Positions 42,256 through 51,890 of a DNA stretch of 64,000 nucleotides are shown here, piece after piece. The notes below the pieces were generated by a model. The model was given only the letters and a program-made list of their open reading frames with translations. It ran no database searches and was not told where the DNA came from. Made by a program: the position numbers and the translations under genes. Numbering within the stretch: the stretch's first letter is position 1; every line of letters starts with the position of its first letter. The stretch is from Candidatus Nitrosocosmicus sp. (GTDB lineage Archaea > Thermoproteota > Nitrososphaeria > Nitrososphaerales > Nitrososphaeraceae), in NCBI GenBank assembly GCA_025934495.1, contig JAICXY010000002.1, positions 1-64,000 on the forward strand, read 5' to 3'.

Positions 42256-43369
42256 CATTCTGTATCAAGGTTAACCATTTATTCTCCCCCTGAACCTCTA
42301 TTCCACATTTCTTAGCTGGCGTTGTTCCTAGGGCTTGATGTTCTCTTATGTAGTTATGAAATATCTTATAGCCTTTCAAGATGGGAGTGTCGGCTTTCTT
42401 CAAACCCCTCATTGTCTTCTCTCTGTCACGGATTTCACCGTTCATTCGTTCCATTTTGTTGTTGTTATGGTCTCCTTGGAGTCGGATGTGATTGATGTGT
42501 CGGCTTCGTGGCCACTTGTTTGTGTATAACTCTCTGTTAAACGCGGTATGAAAGTTTGGTGCGCCGTCACTAATCAAAGTGTTCGGTCTTGTTCCAGCAA
42601 CCTCCTTACCTTTACTGAACAGAGGTGTGATGTCAGCAGTGTTCTTAGTATCTGCTACCTGCTGGGCAATCCAAAAACGGGTTTCATCGTCCATCAGAGC
42701 ATACAAGTATTTCGTGTTACCCTTGACCTTCAAATAAAGCTCGTCAGTTCTCCATGAAATTGAAATCTTCGGTGTTATCTTATCGAGGTATCGTTCCATC
42801 AAAGCAGTGTATTTGTCTATCCAGTTGTAGATAGTCTGATGACTTACATCCATTCCTATCAACTTGAGAGAATGAGCTACGTTCCTCAAAGATTCACCGC
42901 TAAAGTAAAGCTGCATTGCTGTAGTAACCCCTTGAGGATTATGCTTCATCTTTTCAAATCCAATGTTTATAGTGAAGAATTTATGACAATCCCTACACTC
43001 AAACTTCTGAATGTCTCCATGTTTATTTCGTCTAAAGCCATCCTTTACTAAGTTATCTGACTTACAGTATTTACAACTGCCTGTTGTTACTATCGGTTCA
43101 ATCCTTCGAACTTCAACAGTCTTTCTTAACTCTAAACTGAATTCTACAGCATAGATGTGCTTACACTTGACACCTCTAAACATGTGGTCAGCACATGAGC
43201 AAACCCAACCGATAGAGGTGACAAGAATCTTGTAAACTTCATCCCTTGTTAAAGATTTGACTTCATAGTTTCTTTCATTTAGTCTCTTTACATTGGCTTG
43301 AAGTAGTCTACCAGACTCTTCTCTATTGACTTGGTGTTGTTTGCTCATGTTTATACATAATATAAACAT
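42233..43369 (-). CDS. SWIM zinc finger plus zinc ribbon plus DDE transposase (IS6-like/MULE-like architecture)
   Basis: SWIM WVCSCADHMFRGVKCKHIYAVEF; zinc ribbon CKYCKSDNLVKDGFRRNKHGDIQKFECRDCHKFF; HTH-like SLRNVAHSLKLIGMDVSHQTIYNWIDKY; DDE residues in WRTDELYLKVKG, LISDGAPNFH, NNKMERMNGEIRDREKTMRGLK. Confidence 0.88.
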   Translation of the reverse strand: MFILCINMSKQHQVNREESGRLLQANVKRLNERNYEVKSLTRDEVYKILVTSIGWVCSCADHMFRGVKCKHIYAVEFSLELRKTVEVRRIEPIVTTGSCKYCKSDNLVKDGFRRNKHGDIQKFECRDCHKFFTINIGFEKMKHNPQGVTTAMQLYFSGESLRNVAHSLKLIGMDVSHQTIYNWIDKYTALMERYLDKITPKISISWRTDELYLKVKGNTKYLYALMDDETRFWIAQQVADTKNTADITPLFSKGKEVAGTRPNTLISDGAPNFHTAFNRELYTNKWPRSRHINHIRLQGDHNNNKMERMNGEIRDREKTMRGLKKADTPILKGYKIFHNYIREHQALGTTPAKKCGIEVQGENKWLTLIQNASYSSKI

Positions 43370-43428
43370 ATACTTAAATATATCTATACAAAGTATATAC
43401 TTATATAATTAAGAATGATACAATAAGT

Positions 43429-43578
43429 ATGGCACGATTTAAAACAAAATTGAATAAGTGGGGCAATTCTGTAGGTTTAAATTTACCCAAAGCTTTACGT
43501 GATACTTTTGATTTAAATGATGGAGATGATGTAGAATTAGAAGATAAAGAAGGCTATATCATTCTCAGAAAAGTTTAA
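43429..43578 (+). CDS. AbrB/MazE-like small DNA-binding protein (49 aa)
   Basis: MARFKTKLNKWGNSVGLNLPKALRDTFDLNDGDDVELEDKEGYIILRKV*; swapped-hairpin AbrB pattern. Below the ORF-track length cutoff. Confidence 0.75.
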   Translation: MARFKTKLNKWGNSVGLNLPKALRDTFDLNDGDDVELEDKEGYIILRKV

Positions 43579-43585
43579 AATGAAG

Positions 43586-43999
43586 CTATACATTCAAAAC
43601 ATTCCTACCATAATCATCCATTGTAAGAATACCTTCAATGGATTCATTAGTATCATTTTTAACTAAAAAGGCTGGACAATTCTTAATATCTTCATATACA
43701 TCTGAAATTTTACAACTCTCTTTAAATATTGGAACTTTAGGCAATGAAAGGTCTTTTACTGGCTTGTTAGACCGAAGGACCTCTGGAGTTATATCGGTTA
43801 AACTTAACATATAATATTTTTTTTTACTATCGGTAATTATAATATAATTTAAATCTTCGTCTACCATCTTTCTTGCCACATCTTTTATATTTTCATCGGC
43901 GTTTGCATATTTCACAGAAAAATTCATTATACTTTTTAATGTTTCATTCTTTCTACCAAACAGGTCCTTCATTATATTATCTAATAGTCCAAAGTTCAT
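43586..43999 (-). CDS. CBS-domain-like protein (137 aa)
   Basis: VKYANADENIKDVARKMVDEDLNYIIITDSKKKYYMLSLTDITPEVL...ISDVYEDIKNCPAFLVKNDTNESIEGILTMDDYGRNVL; two CBS-like halves. Confidence 0.65.
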   Translation of the reverse strand: MNFGLLDNIMKDLFGRKNETLKSIMNFSVKYANADENIKDVARKMVDEDLNYIIITDSKKKYYMLSLTDITPEVLRSNKPVKDLSLPKVPIFKESCKISDVYEDIKNCPAFLVKNDTNESIEGILTMDDYGRNVLNV

Positions 44000-44014
44000 A
44001 TATAATTAATTATA

Positions 44015-44437
44015 TCATGTATTTTGATTTAAATTACCGTCGATAAATCTTCTATTATTTTCTTGTAACGCTCTATTTACTCTTTGTAATCTTTGTATTT
44101 GACCTCTTAAATGAGGCGACCTTATGCCTTCTTTTACATCTCTTATAGTGATGAAACTATGTACTAATCCTTGCCATCCTATTCCGATTAATAGATATTT
44201 CCATATTGTACTAGGTACTAATGATTGTTGAAGAGTTAAAGAATATATTGTAGTTATAAACCCTCCAGTTATTATAAAAATTGGAATCATAAATTTTCTG
44301 TGTATAGAATCATGGTTTAGATAGCTAAATTCATTTCCAAATAGAACGTTCAAGGAAAGAAATACCATAGAACCTGCACAACCAATAAAAAATAATATAA
44401 TCGCTTCACAAATATTATTCTCAACCATTATTTGCAA
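44015..44437 (-). CDS. Small membrane protein (140 aa)
   Basis: Three hydrophobic segments (AIILFFIGCAGSMVFLSLNVLF; MIPIFIITGGFITTIYSL; YLLIGIGWQGLVHSF) and a basic C-terminus. Confidence 0.55.
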   Translation of the reverse strand: MQIMVENNICEAIILFFIGCAGSMVFLSLNVLFGNEFSYLNHDSIHRKFMIPIFIITGGFITTIYSLTLQQSLVPSTIWKYLLIGIGWQGLVHSFITIRDVKEGIRSPHLRGQIQRLQRVNRALQENNRRFIDGNLNQNT

Positions 44438-44545
44438 GTCATATTTTATTAGTATATATTAAATTCGGTGGTAAATTATAAAACTATCCGACGAAAGTTT
44501 AAAGGTTATTTTTTAGTGTTTGTCCGACGGAGACCTTACAGAACC

Positions 44546-45090
44546 CTGAATTGTTCTTTCAATAATACTTTTTTCATCCTTGTTTACAAAAGAAGAATGA
44601 AGGTGATAATGTAGATTCAAGAATTTGCATGCTTGTGATGGATACCATGTACCGCCACCATCTGTGGTTGAAACAGAATGTAATCATATTCTTCAACTTT
44701 AGACAGAAATCGTTCAGTAACAATCCTGTTTCACTCTTTGGATATTAGGAAAAAAAGAATTTCTCTATTTTTGGGGTTCAATAAGAATCCAAAGCCATAT
44801 TAGTTCAGAACCACTTTTACCGCAGTTTCATCGATGATATATTCTTTGTTTTTCGTTTTGCTATAAAATTTCTTTGGTCTGTATTTTTGAATCTAGTTTC
44901 AAATAGATACAGGATATATCTTGACTAAAAGTAAAAATTATAACGCTTTAGCAGTGTTTCTGAAGGATAGACCTAAAAAGTACAAGTATAGCCTATAACC
45001 TATAATTTGTGAAGGCGTTCTCTTCTGTTTCTAGACCTTATAGATAAAATAGTCATTTTCAAACTAGAGGTTTTTCCTTAAGTTAACAGG
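44546..45090 (-). pseudogene. IS6-like transposase remnant (copy D, right part)
   Basis: ctgaattgttctttcaataatacttttttcatcc...gataccatgtaccgccaccatctgtggttgaaac...ggtttttccttaagttaacagggcc. Confidence 0.7.
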
Positions 45091-45433
45091 GCCGGTAAAT
45101 ACAATGTATCTAGAATTATGACCATGTCTCACATATAAGGAAGAACGTAAAAGAAATACTTTGTCCAAGACCACAAGTTCATACATTCAAGTTTCACTCC
45201 AAGAGATTCACTCAAACATATAGTCGCAAGATAGCCATGAATATAAAAAAAGCAAAATAACATTGTCAAAAAACAAGGAAAAACGAACCTTCCTTTCCCT
45301 GATTTGTTATCGGTAATAGTGTTTCTGACCTACACGAGAACCTCAAGAAACAAACAGGCAATGGATTAAGGCATTAATATCCGATCTATAGTATTCTATA
45401 TTGCTAAAATATTAGTCCTAATAAAAAATATAT

Positions 45434-45958
45434 TTACATGCTAAAAGTCCATCCATATGTTTTTTCTAAAAGATGCAATCGTATTCTATCATCATTTTTA
45501 CCTAAAATATTCAAATCTCCTTTAATTTCTGGTGATGATGAATTTAAATCTCTAAAGTAATTCTCAAATCCTGCCGGTGTAAATAATACCAATAGTTTTC
45601 CTTTATCAGGACCAATTTTTTTATAGGAATGCTCTATATTTTTTTCTAATTTTAAAACCATACCTGGAATACTCTTAATATTTTCATTCCCATATCGAAT
45701 TATAAAAGATCCTTCGATTACATATATTATAACATCTTCTAATGAATGCTTATGCAAAGGTACCTCTTTTTCCTTTTCATATGGAAATGTTATTTGTATA
45801 AGAGAATATTTTCCATTACTTTCTTTCCCATTTAAAATTATTGTATATATTATTTCATCTAGATTGTATTTTTGGGAAAATTTGCTAGGATTATTGTGAT
45901 TGTTGCTAGATTCTTTAATTTCCAGGAATTCTTTGGAACTATGGACACTCATAACCAA
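45434..45958 (-). CDS. Cupin-domain protein
   Basis: TFPYEKEKEVPLHKHSLEDVIIYVIEGSFIIRYGNENIKSIPGMVLKLEKNIEHSYKKIG: cupin motif 1 and 2 with HxH...E...H. Confidence 0.8.
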   Translation of the reverse strand: MVMSVHSSKEFLEIKESSNNHNNPSKFSQKYNLDEIIYTIILNGKESNGKYSLIQITFPYEKEKEVPLHKHSLEDVIIYVIEGSFIIRYGNENIKSIPGMVLKLEKNIEHSYKKIGPDKGKLLVLFTPAGFENYFRDLNSSSPEIKGDLNILGKNDDRIRLHLLEKTYGWTFSM

Positions 45959-46196
45959 TTTTGAACAAAGGTTAAATAAAATCTTTTAAAAATTATAGAT
46001 CAGAGTATTTTTTGTTCATAAATATTGCCAATTTTTATAGATATTAACAATTTAAATTGATATTCAATTAGAATAGATTTGATGCATGCTTTTATTTTGC
46101 TTTACCATATGATTTTTATGTATAGATACTTTTAGCATTGATTGATTAACACTTTGTTATTTATTATAGATATTTTTATAAATTGATATTCTAGAA

Positions 46197-46330
46197 CTTG
46201 CATAATTATACTCCCATCATAATTTTATGATTATCAATTAAATTATTTAATATTTACATTTTAATTTGCGGAATATGATTAAGATGTGTTGTAATAGTAG
46301 AAATTTTTTTAATGGTCCTAATTATGCAAG
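46197..46330 (-). repeat. MITE-like repeat family R2, copy 2
   Basis: CTTGCATAATTA at left, TAATTATGCAAG at right; reverse complement aligns along its length with 27462-27596 (shared core gcaaattaaaatgtaaatatta). Confidence 0.75.
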
Positions 46331-46794
46331 AGATCTTGTAAGTAAATATAAATTACATAATTCTTCCTATTGGAAATCCACGTATTGCAATCCAGAAGGA
46401 TTCTCACAAGTTTAAATTTTCATAATCTTGAACTTTTCATGTGCATTGTTTTAGTTGTTTGTCTATGTTTTCTTTGCTTTTTATTCAGGCGACAAATGAT
46501 ATATTTATTTTTTAATATTGCTATTATTTAAAATATATTAGCATTTAGTTTATAGATATTACATTTTATCCGATGCTATCTTGGTATTACCATAATGTTT
46601 TACTCTTTTCAATTTCTGGATGTTGAAAATGAGTGTTTAAAAATAGATAGTGAAAGAGAAGAAAATGGGGTTTTTTGATTGTTCCTTAGTTTAAATCAAT
46701 AAATATAAATAGAATAGCAAGATATGATAGAAAATATACCAAGAAATATAATATTTATTTTTTTATGTATTTAAAATAGTTGATAAAATCGTAA

Positions 46795-46998
46795 GGTTAA
46801 CAGTCATGTAAAATGTATATTATGCTTTCCTGTAAAATAATTGTGTTTATCTATTACAATAGCATATTTATCTTGCACTCTTAACTATGACAAGCATTCA
46901 GTATATGGATGAATATTCATTATAAAAATCATTGTAAAGCGATCAAATACTTTCCAAGATGACGTACCTTTGTGTTTACACAGCTGTTAATAGAGCCA
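46795..46998 (-). repeat. Dispersed repeat family R3, copy 1
   Basis: Ends ggttaacagtcatgtaaa / tttacacagctgttaatagagcc; reverse complement aligns with 55290-55462. Confidence 0.6.
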
Positions 46999-47258
46999 AG
47001 ATAGAATAAGCCATTTCTCATAATACAAAGGTATGCAAAATTTTTCAAAATCAGGGAACCCTCATTTGAAAAGCAATGCTTTGAATTCCCTCCGCGCGCT
47101 TCAAACATAGATTATTCATAAAGTGTTAAATAGGTTAAAAATGCAAAAATTGCAAATGACGAATCTTTAGAATAACTTAATCTTATTGCGTAATACTAAA
47201 GATAATAATATCTTTACAAATTAGAAAAAAGTGGATTGTAGTTGTAATAATCTTTTAC

Positions 47259-47999
47259 TCATTTGGGTAAAACCAATATCTGACCAACCATATTTGGCAT
47301 ATGCAAGTGGCATGTGAAGGGTATTATTCCAGGACTATTTGCTACAAATGATACAGTATGTATCTGTCCCCTCAAAAGTGGAAAGGTACCCACCCCATCT
47401 ACAGTAATGAGATGATGTGCACCTTGTACACCTATGAAATGTAGAGTCACTTTATCACCCTGGTTGACTACTATTTGATCCGGTGAAAATGTAAATGATC
47501 TGAAATCCCAAGCTCCTACTTTATTTGGTGCCGTTACCACAAATCCACCTCCATTTGGAATACTTGAACTTATTGGAGGCTTCTCTGCGGGATGAAGTGG
47601 AGTATTCTGGCTACAAGTGTCACATTTTATACCAGCATTAATATTTGTCATTCCATCAAGATGAACTGTATTTATCCAGAATTCCCTATCGAGAGATTTA
47701 CTGGGGTTAATTTGTATTACTGCAGTAGTAGTAGTAGTAGTAGTAGTATTGGTATTGGTATTGGTATTGGTTGTTCCGGACACATTTTTTTTATAGTTAT
47801 CACCTACATTTGTTCCTGATGTATATGTTTGTCCTATTACGTAATGTAGATTTTGGCTACTAATGCCAAGCATCATTGTAGATAATAATATAGCTGTAAT
47901 GGCCATACCTATTGTTTTTGTTTTTGTTTTTGTTTTTGTATTCATTTTCCTTAATTTCTTTTCACATTGTTTTCGTATAAACAAGGATACGAATTTCAT
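47259..47999 (-). CDS. Secreted cupredoxin-like copper protein with low-complexity linker
   Basis: Signal/TM then (NT)n-T(n) linker; RSFTFSPDQIVVNQGDKVTLHFIGVQGAHHLITVDGVGTFPLLRGQIHTVSFVANSPGIIPFTCHLHMPNMVGQILVLPK (H...C-x2-H-x3-M). Confidence 0.82.
   Translation of the reverse strand: MKFVSLFIRKQCEKKLRKMNTKTKTKTKTIGMAITAILLSTMMLGISSQNLHYVIGQTYTSGTNVGDNYKKNVSGTTNTNTNTNTTTTTTTTAVIQINPSKSLDREFWINTVHLDGMTNINAGIKCDTCSQNTPLHPAEKPPISSSIPNGGGFVVTAPNKVGAWDFRSFTFSPDQIVVNQGDKVTLHFIGVQGAHHLITVDGVGTFPLLRGQIHTVSFVANSPGIIPFTCHLHMPNMVGQILVLPK
47731..47770. repeat. Simple repeats (AGT)n and (ATTGGT)n inside the cupredoxin CDS
   Basis: gtagtagtagtagtagtagtagtattggtattggtattggtattggt; multiples of 3, keep the frame. 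Confidence 0.9.
47905..47940. repeat. Simple repeat (TTTTTG)n inside the cupredoxin CDS N-terminus
   Basis: tttttgtttttgtttttgtttttg encodes KTKTKTKT. Confidence 0.9.
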
Positions 48000-48094
48000 G
48001 CCTGGATTTCACGTATGGGATTTAAGGATCTGTTTTTTAATCTCCACTACCACTATAAGTTATTGCTAAGTAGTAGTGGTGAAATAGTCTAGAT

Positions 48095-48412
48095 TTGCTG
48101 CAGGCCCAATATTACTATAATTTTATTGAATCTATTGCATATTTTATTGCAGCCCTAGTTCCAATTTATTTTTTATTAAAATCAAAGAACCATAATAATA
48201 AAAATAATAAAAAATATCTTGAGAATATATCAATAATACTTGTTAGTTTTTTAATAATCCAAGGTGTTTATCATATCGCCCAAATCATGGAATTTAAACA
48301 ATTAGCAAAAGGAATATTAGAGCCATTATCAATATTAGTATTACTTTTCTTTGGATTAATTTATCTTTGGTATGTTAGGAGAGAAAGAAAATCACATAAA
48401 CTAAAACAATGA
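48095..48412 (+). CDS. Small membrane protein (about 3 TM)
   Basis: Hydrophobic segments IAYFIAALVPIYFLL, ISIILVSFLIIQGVY, LEPLSILVLLFFGLIYLWY; overlaps the next CDS by 4 nt. Confidence 0.6.
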   Translation: MLQAQYYYNFIESIAYFIAALVPIYFLLKSKNHNNKNNKKYLENISIILVSFLIIQGVYHIAQIMEFKQLAKGILEPLSILVLLFFGLIYLWYVRRERKSHKLKQ

Positions 48413-48771
48413 TTCAAATGATAGAAATAGATATTAACAATAATCTAGATTTATTGCATTCTACAAGTGATATTACAACAGTCCTAACTTTGATACCATT
48501 AATGATATTTATGTGGCTATCGATCAAATCTAGGAGCATAAAAAGCTTTCAATTTCAAATTTTTGTATTTATTATTTTGTATTTTATAGGGCAACTAATA
48601 GAGAATAATAACAATAGAATTTTCATATTTTCAATATTAACACCGGCGATGGGATCACTAATACATGTTATTGCAGCAGTATTTCTTGCTATTATGATAT
48701 GGGCAAGATTTTACTGCTCAGAGCCAAGGAAAAAGAAAATGATGGATAATCCTAAAGATGATATTGTTTAA
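48409..48771 (+). CDS. Small membrane protein, co-operonic with 48095..48412
   Basis: VLTLIPLMIFMWLSI, FQIFVFIILYFIGQLI, GSLIHVIAAVFLAIMIWARFY. Confidence 0.6.
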   Translation: MIQMIEIDINNNLDLLHSTSDITTVLTLIPLMIFMWLSIKSRSIKSFQFQIFVFIILYFIGQLIENNNNRIFIFSILTPAMGSLIHVIAAVFLAIMIWARFYCSEPRKKKMMDNPKDDIV

Positions 48772-48792
48772 AATAATTATTTCTTTTCTCAT

Positions 48793-49146
48793 TTACTCAA
48801 ACGAATAAAATCTTGCCATTGTCTTTTTTATAATATCATAATTTTGTTCTGCATCAATAATTACATCATAATTTTCATATTTAACGCTAATTGATTTTAG
48901 TACGCTATGAAACAAACTAAATTTTTTTCCCTCCGGAGTAATTACAATTTTATCAATTATAATAAGTCCTTCTTTTAGCAGCCATTTAGTTTTACGATAG
49001 CATGTAGTATGTGCAATATTACTTTCCCGTATGATATCATTAATGGATTTAGAATGGTTCATAACGGAATCCAATATTTTTACCATTTCCTCATCAGCCA
49101 AAGCAGCCAATATCGCCCTCTTTGCTCTTTGGCTTTTAATTATCAT
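48793..49146 (-). CDS. Winged helix-turn-helix transcriptional regulator
   Basis: RAILAALADEEMVKILDSVMNHSKSINDIIRESNIAHTTCYRKTKWLLKEGLIIIDKIVITPEGKKFSLF; ArsR/MarR-like wHTH. Confidence 0.7.
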   Translation of the reverse strand: MIIKSQRAKRAILAALADEEMVKILDSVMNHSKSINDIIRESNIAHTTCYRKTKWLLKEGLIIIDKIVITPEGKKFSLFHSVLKSISVKYENYDVIIDAEQNYDIIKKTMARFYSFE

Positions 49147-50368
49147 CGTTATTTAGTCTCTTTTATTTTAGTTCTTATAGATATTTTATAAAGTATTTGA
49201 AAGATGTTTCGTTGCATAATTTCATCATCTTCCTATATATAACGTATATCAGGCATCTTTTAAGAAATGCGAAATGGTTTGCTGCTTCGCTCTACAACCA
49301 AATTATATGGCAGTATTCTCATAAAGCCCAATAGCAGAAGTGAAGGAAATAGTAAAAGAAGTACATCATAAATTTTATTTCCTTTTTTTTATTATATTTG
49401 GTTACATGATTCTTAAATTCTATACCATATAGCAGATTTTATCTAAATCGATATTATCTTGTTCTGCAACTATGCTTTTAGCATCATTTTGTGTACCATA
49501 TTTTCAATCTAACCATCGAATAAACATATTCACCATCAAATATTCGCTTTATAGCAGAAAAAATTGTTTCAACAAACAATCATCCTTTGTCCATTACGCC
49601 ATCCTTACACTTTTGTAAATCATTTCTTTGAGCTAAAACGAATAGGTTTCGAAGGATGTGTCCTATTTTCCCTCCATATCACTCTGGTATTCTTACTTTA
49701 ATACATAACAAGATTGCATTATTGACACATATAAAACATCATTACCTTCATAGGAGCCATCATCACCTAACAATTTGCCTATTGCTACTGTTACATTTCT
49801 GCTTTTATGATATTCTCAATCAATTCGGATAAAATCTTGTTATCATCATGAACATGTCCATCAGTAGTTACTTTCATTGAAAGAATTTTCTTGATTTTCA
49901 CATCTACTGCTACTATACGTATCTTCAAATATCATTGCTTATCTTTTACATTTCTTTTATCGAGGCACTGTCCTCTAAATCGAGGATAGATGACAGGTTT
50001 CCTTTAAAGTGTCCTTGTGCAATAGCTCCTCCAGTTTGTCGGTATGACAAATGAATGTATGCTATAGCATATCCAAACAGTAAAAGAAGAAATGTATTTG
50101 AATAATGAAAGATTCATAATCCAACCTTGACTTTGTCCATCTCTTTTATTTCAATATCCCAGTTATCAATGACATCAAATCCTAGTAAGATTTCAACTTC
50201 TATGTAGAGATTGTTGTATAAGGGACCAATTCATAAGGTTATTGATATAGGTTAGCTAAATGCATTTAGAGAGGAGGAATAATGCAACAAAGCATTTAAA
50301 AGATTTTTTTATGATTGGTAAATCTTTTTGGTATTTTAATATCGCAATAAATTATAAAATTTTTGCAT

Positions 50369-51205
50369 CTATCTTAGTTTTATCATATTAATAAAATCTT
50401 CATCTGACATGCTCTTTTTTGATTCTATCCATCGTTCGATATCTTTACCTGCCAAGTATCTTAGTTTTGGATTAGCACTTGTAACTGCATCAAGTACTAT
50501 TTTGGCTACTAATTGTGAGGTAGATCCGTTTGCTATTAATTTATTTAGATTATTCGGTCTACCTTTAATTAATGGAAAATATGGCGAATTCGGATCTTTG
50601 GATTTTTCTGCCATGATCATAGAGTTATGGAAGTTTGTATTGATTAACCCGGCTCCACAATGACGGTTTTAATTCCAAAAGGCTCTAGCTCGTACGACAT
50701 GGATTCACTCAAACCTTCAACTGCAAATTTAGAACCTACGTATCCGGAAAGCAAAGGCCTTCCAAATCTTCCAAGCCCTGAACTTATATTGATTATCATT
50801 CCGGACTTTTGTTTTCTCATTATTGGAAGAACAGCCTGAGTTGTTCTTATCAATCCAAATACATTTGTTTCATATTGTGTTTTTATTTCATCGATAGAAA
50901 TGTCTTCAAAGGTTCCGGATAGCGCATAACCTGCATTATTTACTAATATATCGATTCTGCCAGCTTCATTATAGATTGTTTGGATTGAGGTGTTGATCGT
51001 TCTCTCATCTGTAACATCTAGTTGTAAAAAATGCAATGGTAGTCTTTCAATTTCTGCAATAGATTTCAAATCTGAACCTTTTTGCAAGTTTCTCATATAG
51101 CATACGTAATAAATCCATTTTTTGCAAGTAGAAGGGAGATTTCGCTGCCTATACCACTGGAGCTACCCGTTACTATTACAACTTTTTGATTAGATATCAT
51201 AGAAA
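50369..51205 (-). pseudogene. Short-chain dehydrogenase/reductase interrupted by two 1-nt frameshifts
   Basis: Three frames: MISNQKVVIVTGSSSGIGSEISLLLAKNGFITYA / MRNLQKGS...LVNNAGYALSGTFEDIS...ISSGLGRFGRPLLSGYVGSKFAVEGLSESM...VIVEPG / MIMAEKSKDPNSPYFPLIKG...; TGxxxGIG, NNAG and YxxxK present. Confidence 0.85.
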
Positions 51206-51890
51206 TCCCTAACAGTATATATCTACATAAGTTTTAAAATACAAATGCGACAGAAAAATGCTTTTATAAATAATGGTTTTGATAATATTAGGAAAAGATC
51301 AAACAGGCTTTGAGATCAATAGGTCCTTTTTATAGAATAAGAAGTAAAGAATAAGAAGTATGCATATCAATTAGATTCTAATTTATGGGCATAGATATCT
51401 AAATATTTATTTTGATATCATATGATTTCAAAACGGCTTCAAGCCTATAAATGAATTTGCAGAAGATCTTAGCAACAAAATCACCTTTTATTAAATTAAA
51501 TGTAAAGAACAAATACGAAAATATTAGATTTAAAGAAAAAAATAGAATATAGTTCAAGAAAATATAACAAAAAGTGGGATAAATATTTTGATGGATAAGT
51601 ATTTTTTTATATAGTTAAATAATATTAAAGAAAAAAAATATTAATGTCAAATTATGCTGTTTCTTTATTGGGACATACCCAATTAGAATCAATCTAATAA
51701 TTTCTCATATCTAATTGAAACAGGATTCTAAAATACAATCACATAAAGAGAAAAGAAAATTGAATACATTATTTATGAAAACATTTATTACGACATATTC
51801 CAATTAAAATCGAAAATATCCCACTATATGAAAATTATTTGGTTTACGATACATTTTTTAAATAATATAAACATAAATTTATGATAATAT

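Larger units (their letters stand above)
41228..44545. mobile_element. SWIM-DDE transposable unit with passenger genes, intact ends
   Basis: Left end GGCTCTGTAAACTCTCCGTCGGAT-N-ACTTTCGTCGGAT; reverse complement of right end GGTTCTGTAAGGTCTCCGTCGGAC-N-ACTTTCGTCGGAT; 8-bp target duplication CTGAATTG at 41220-41227 and 44546-44553. Confidence 0.88.
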
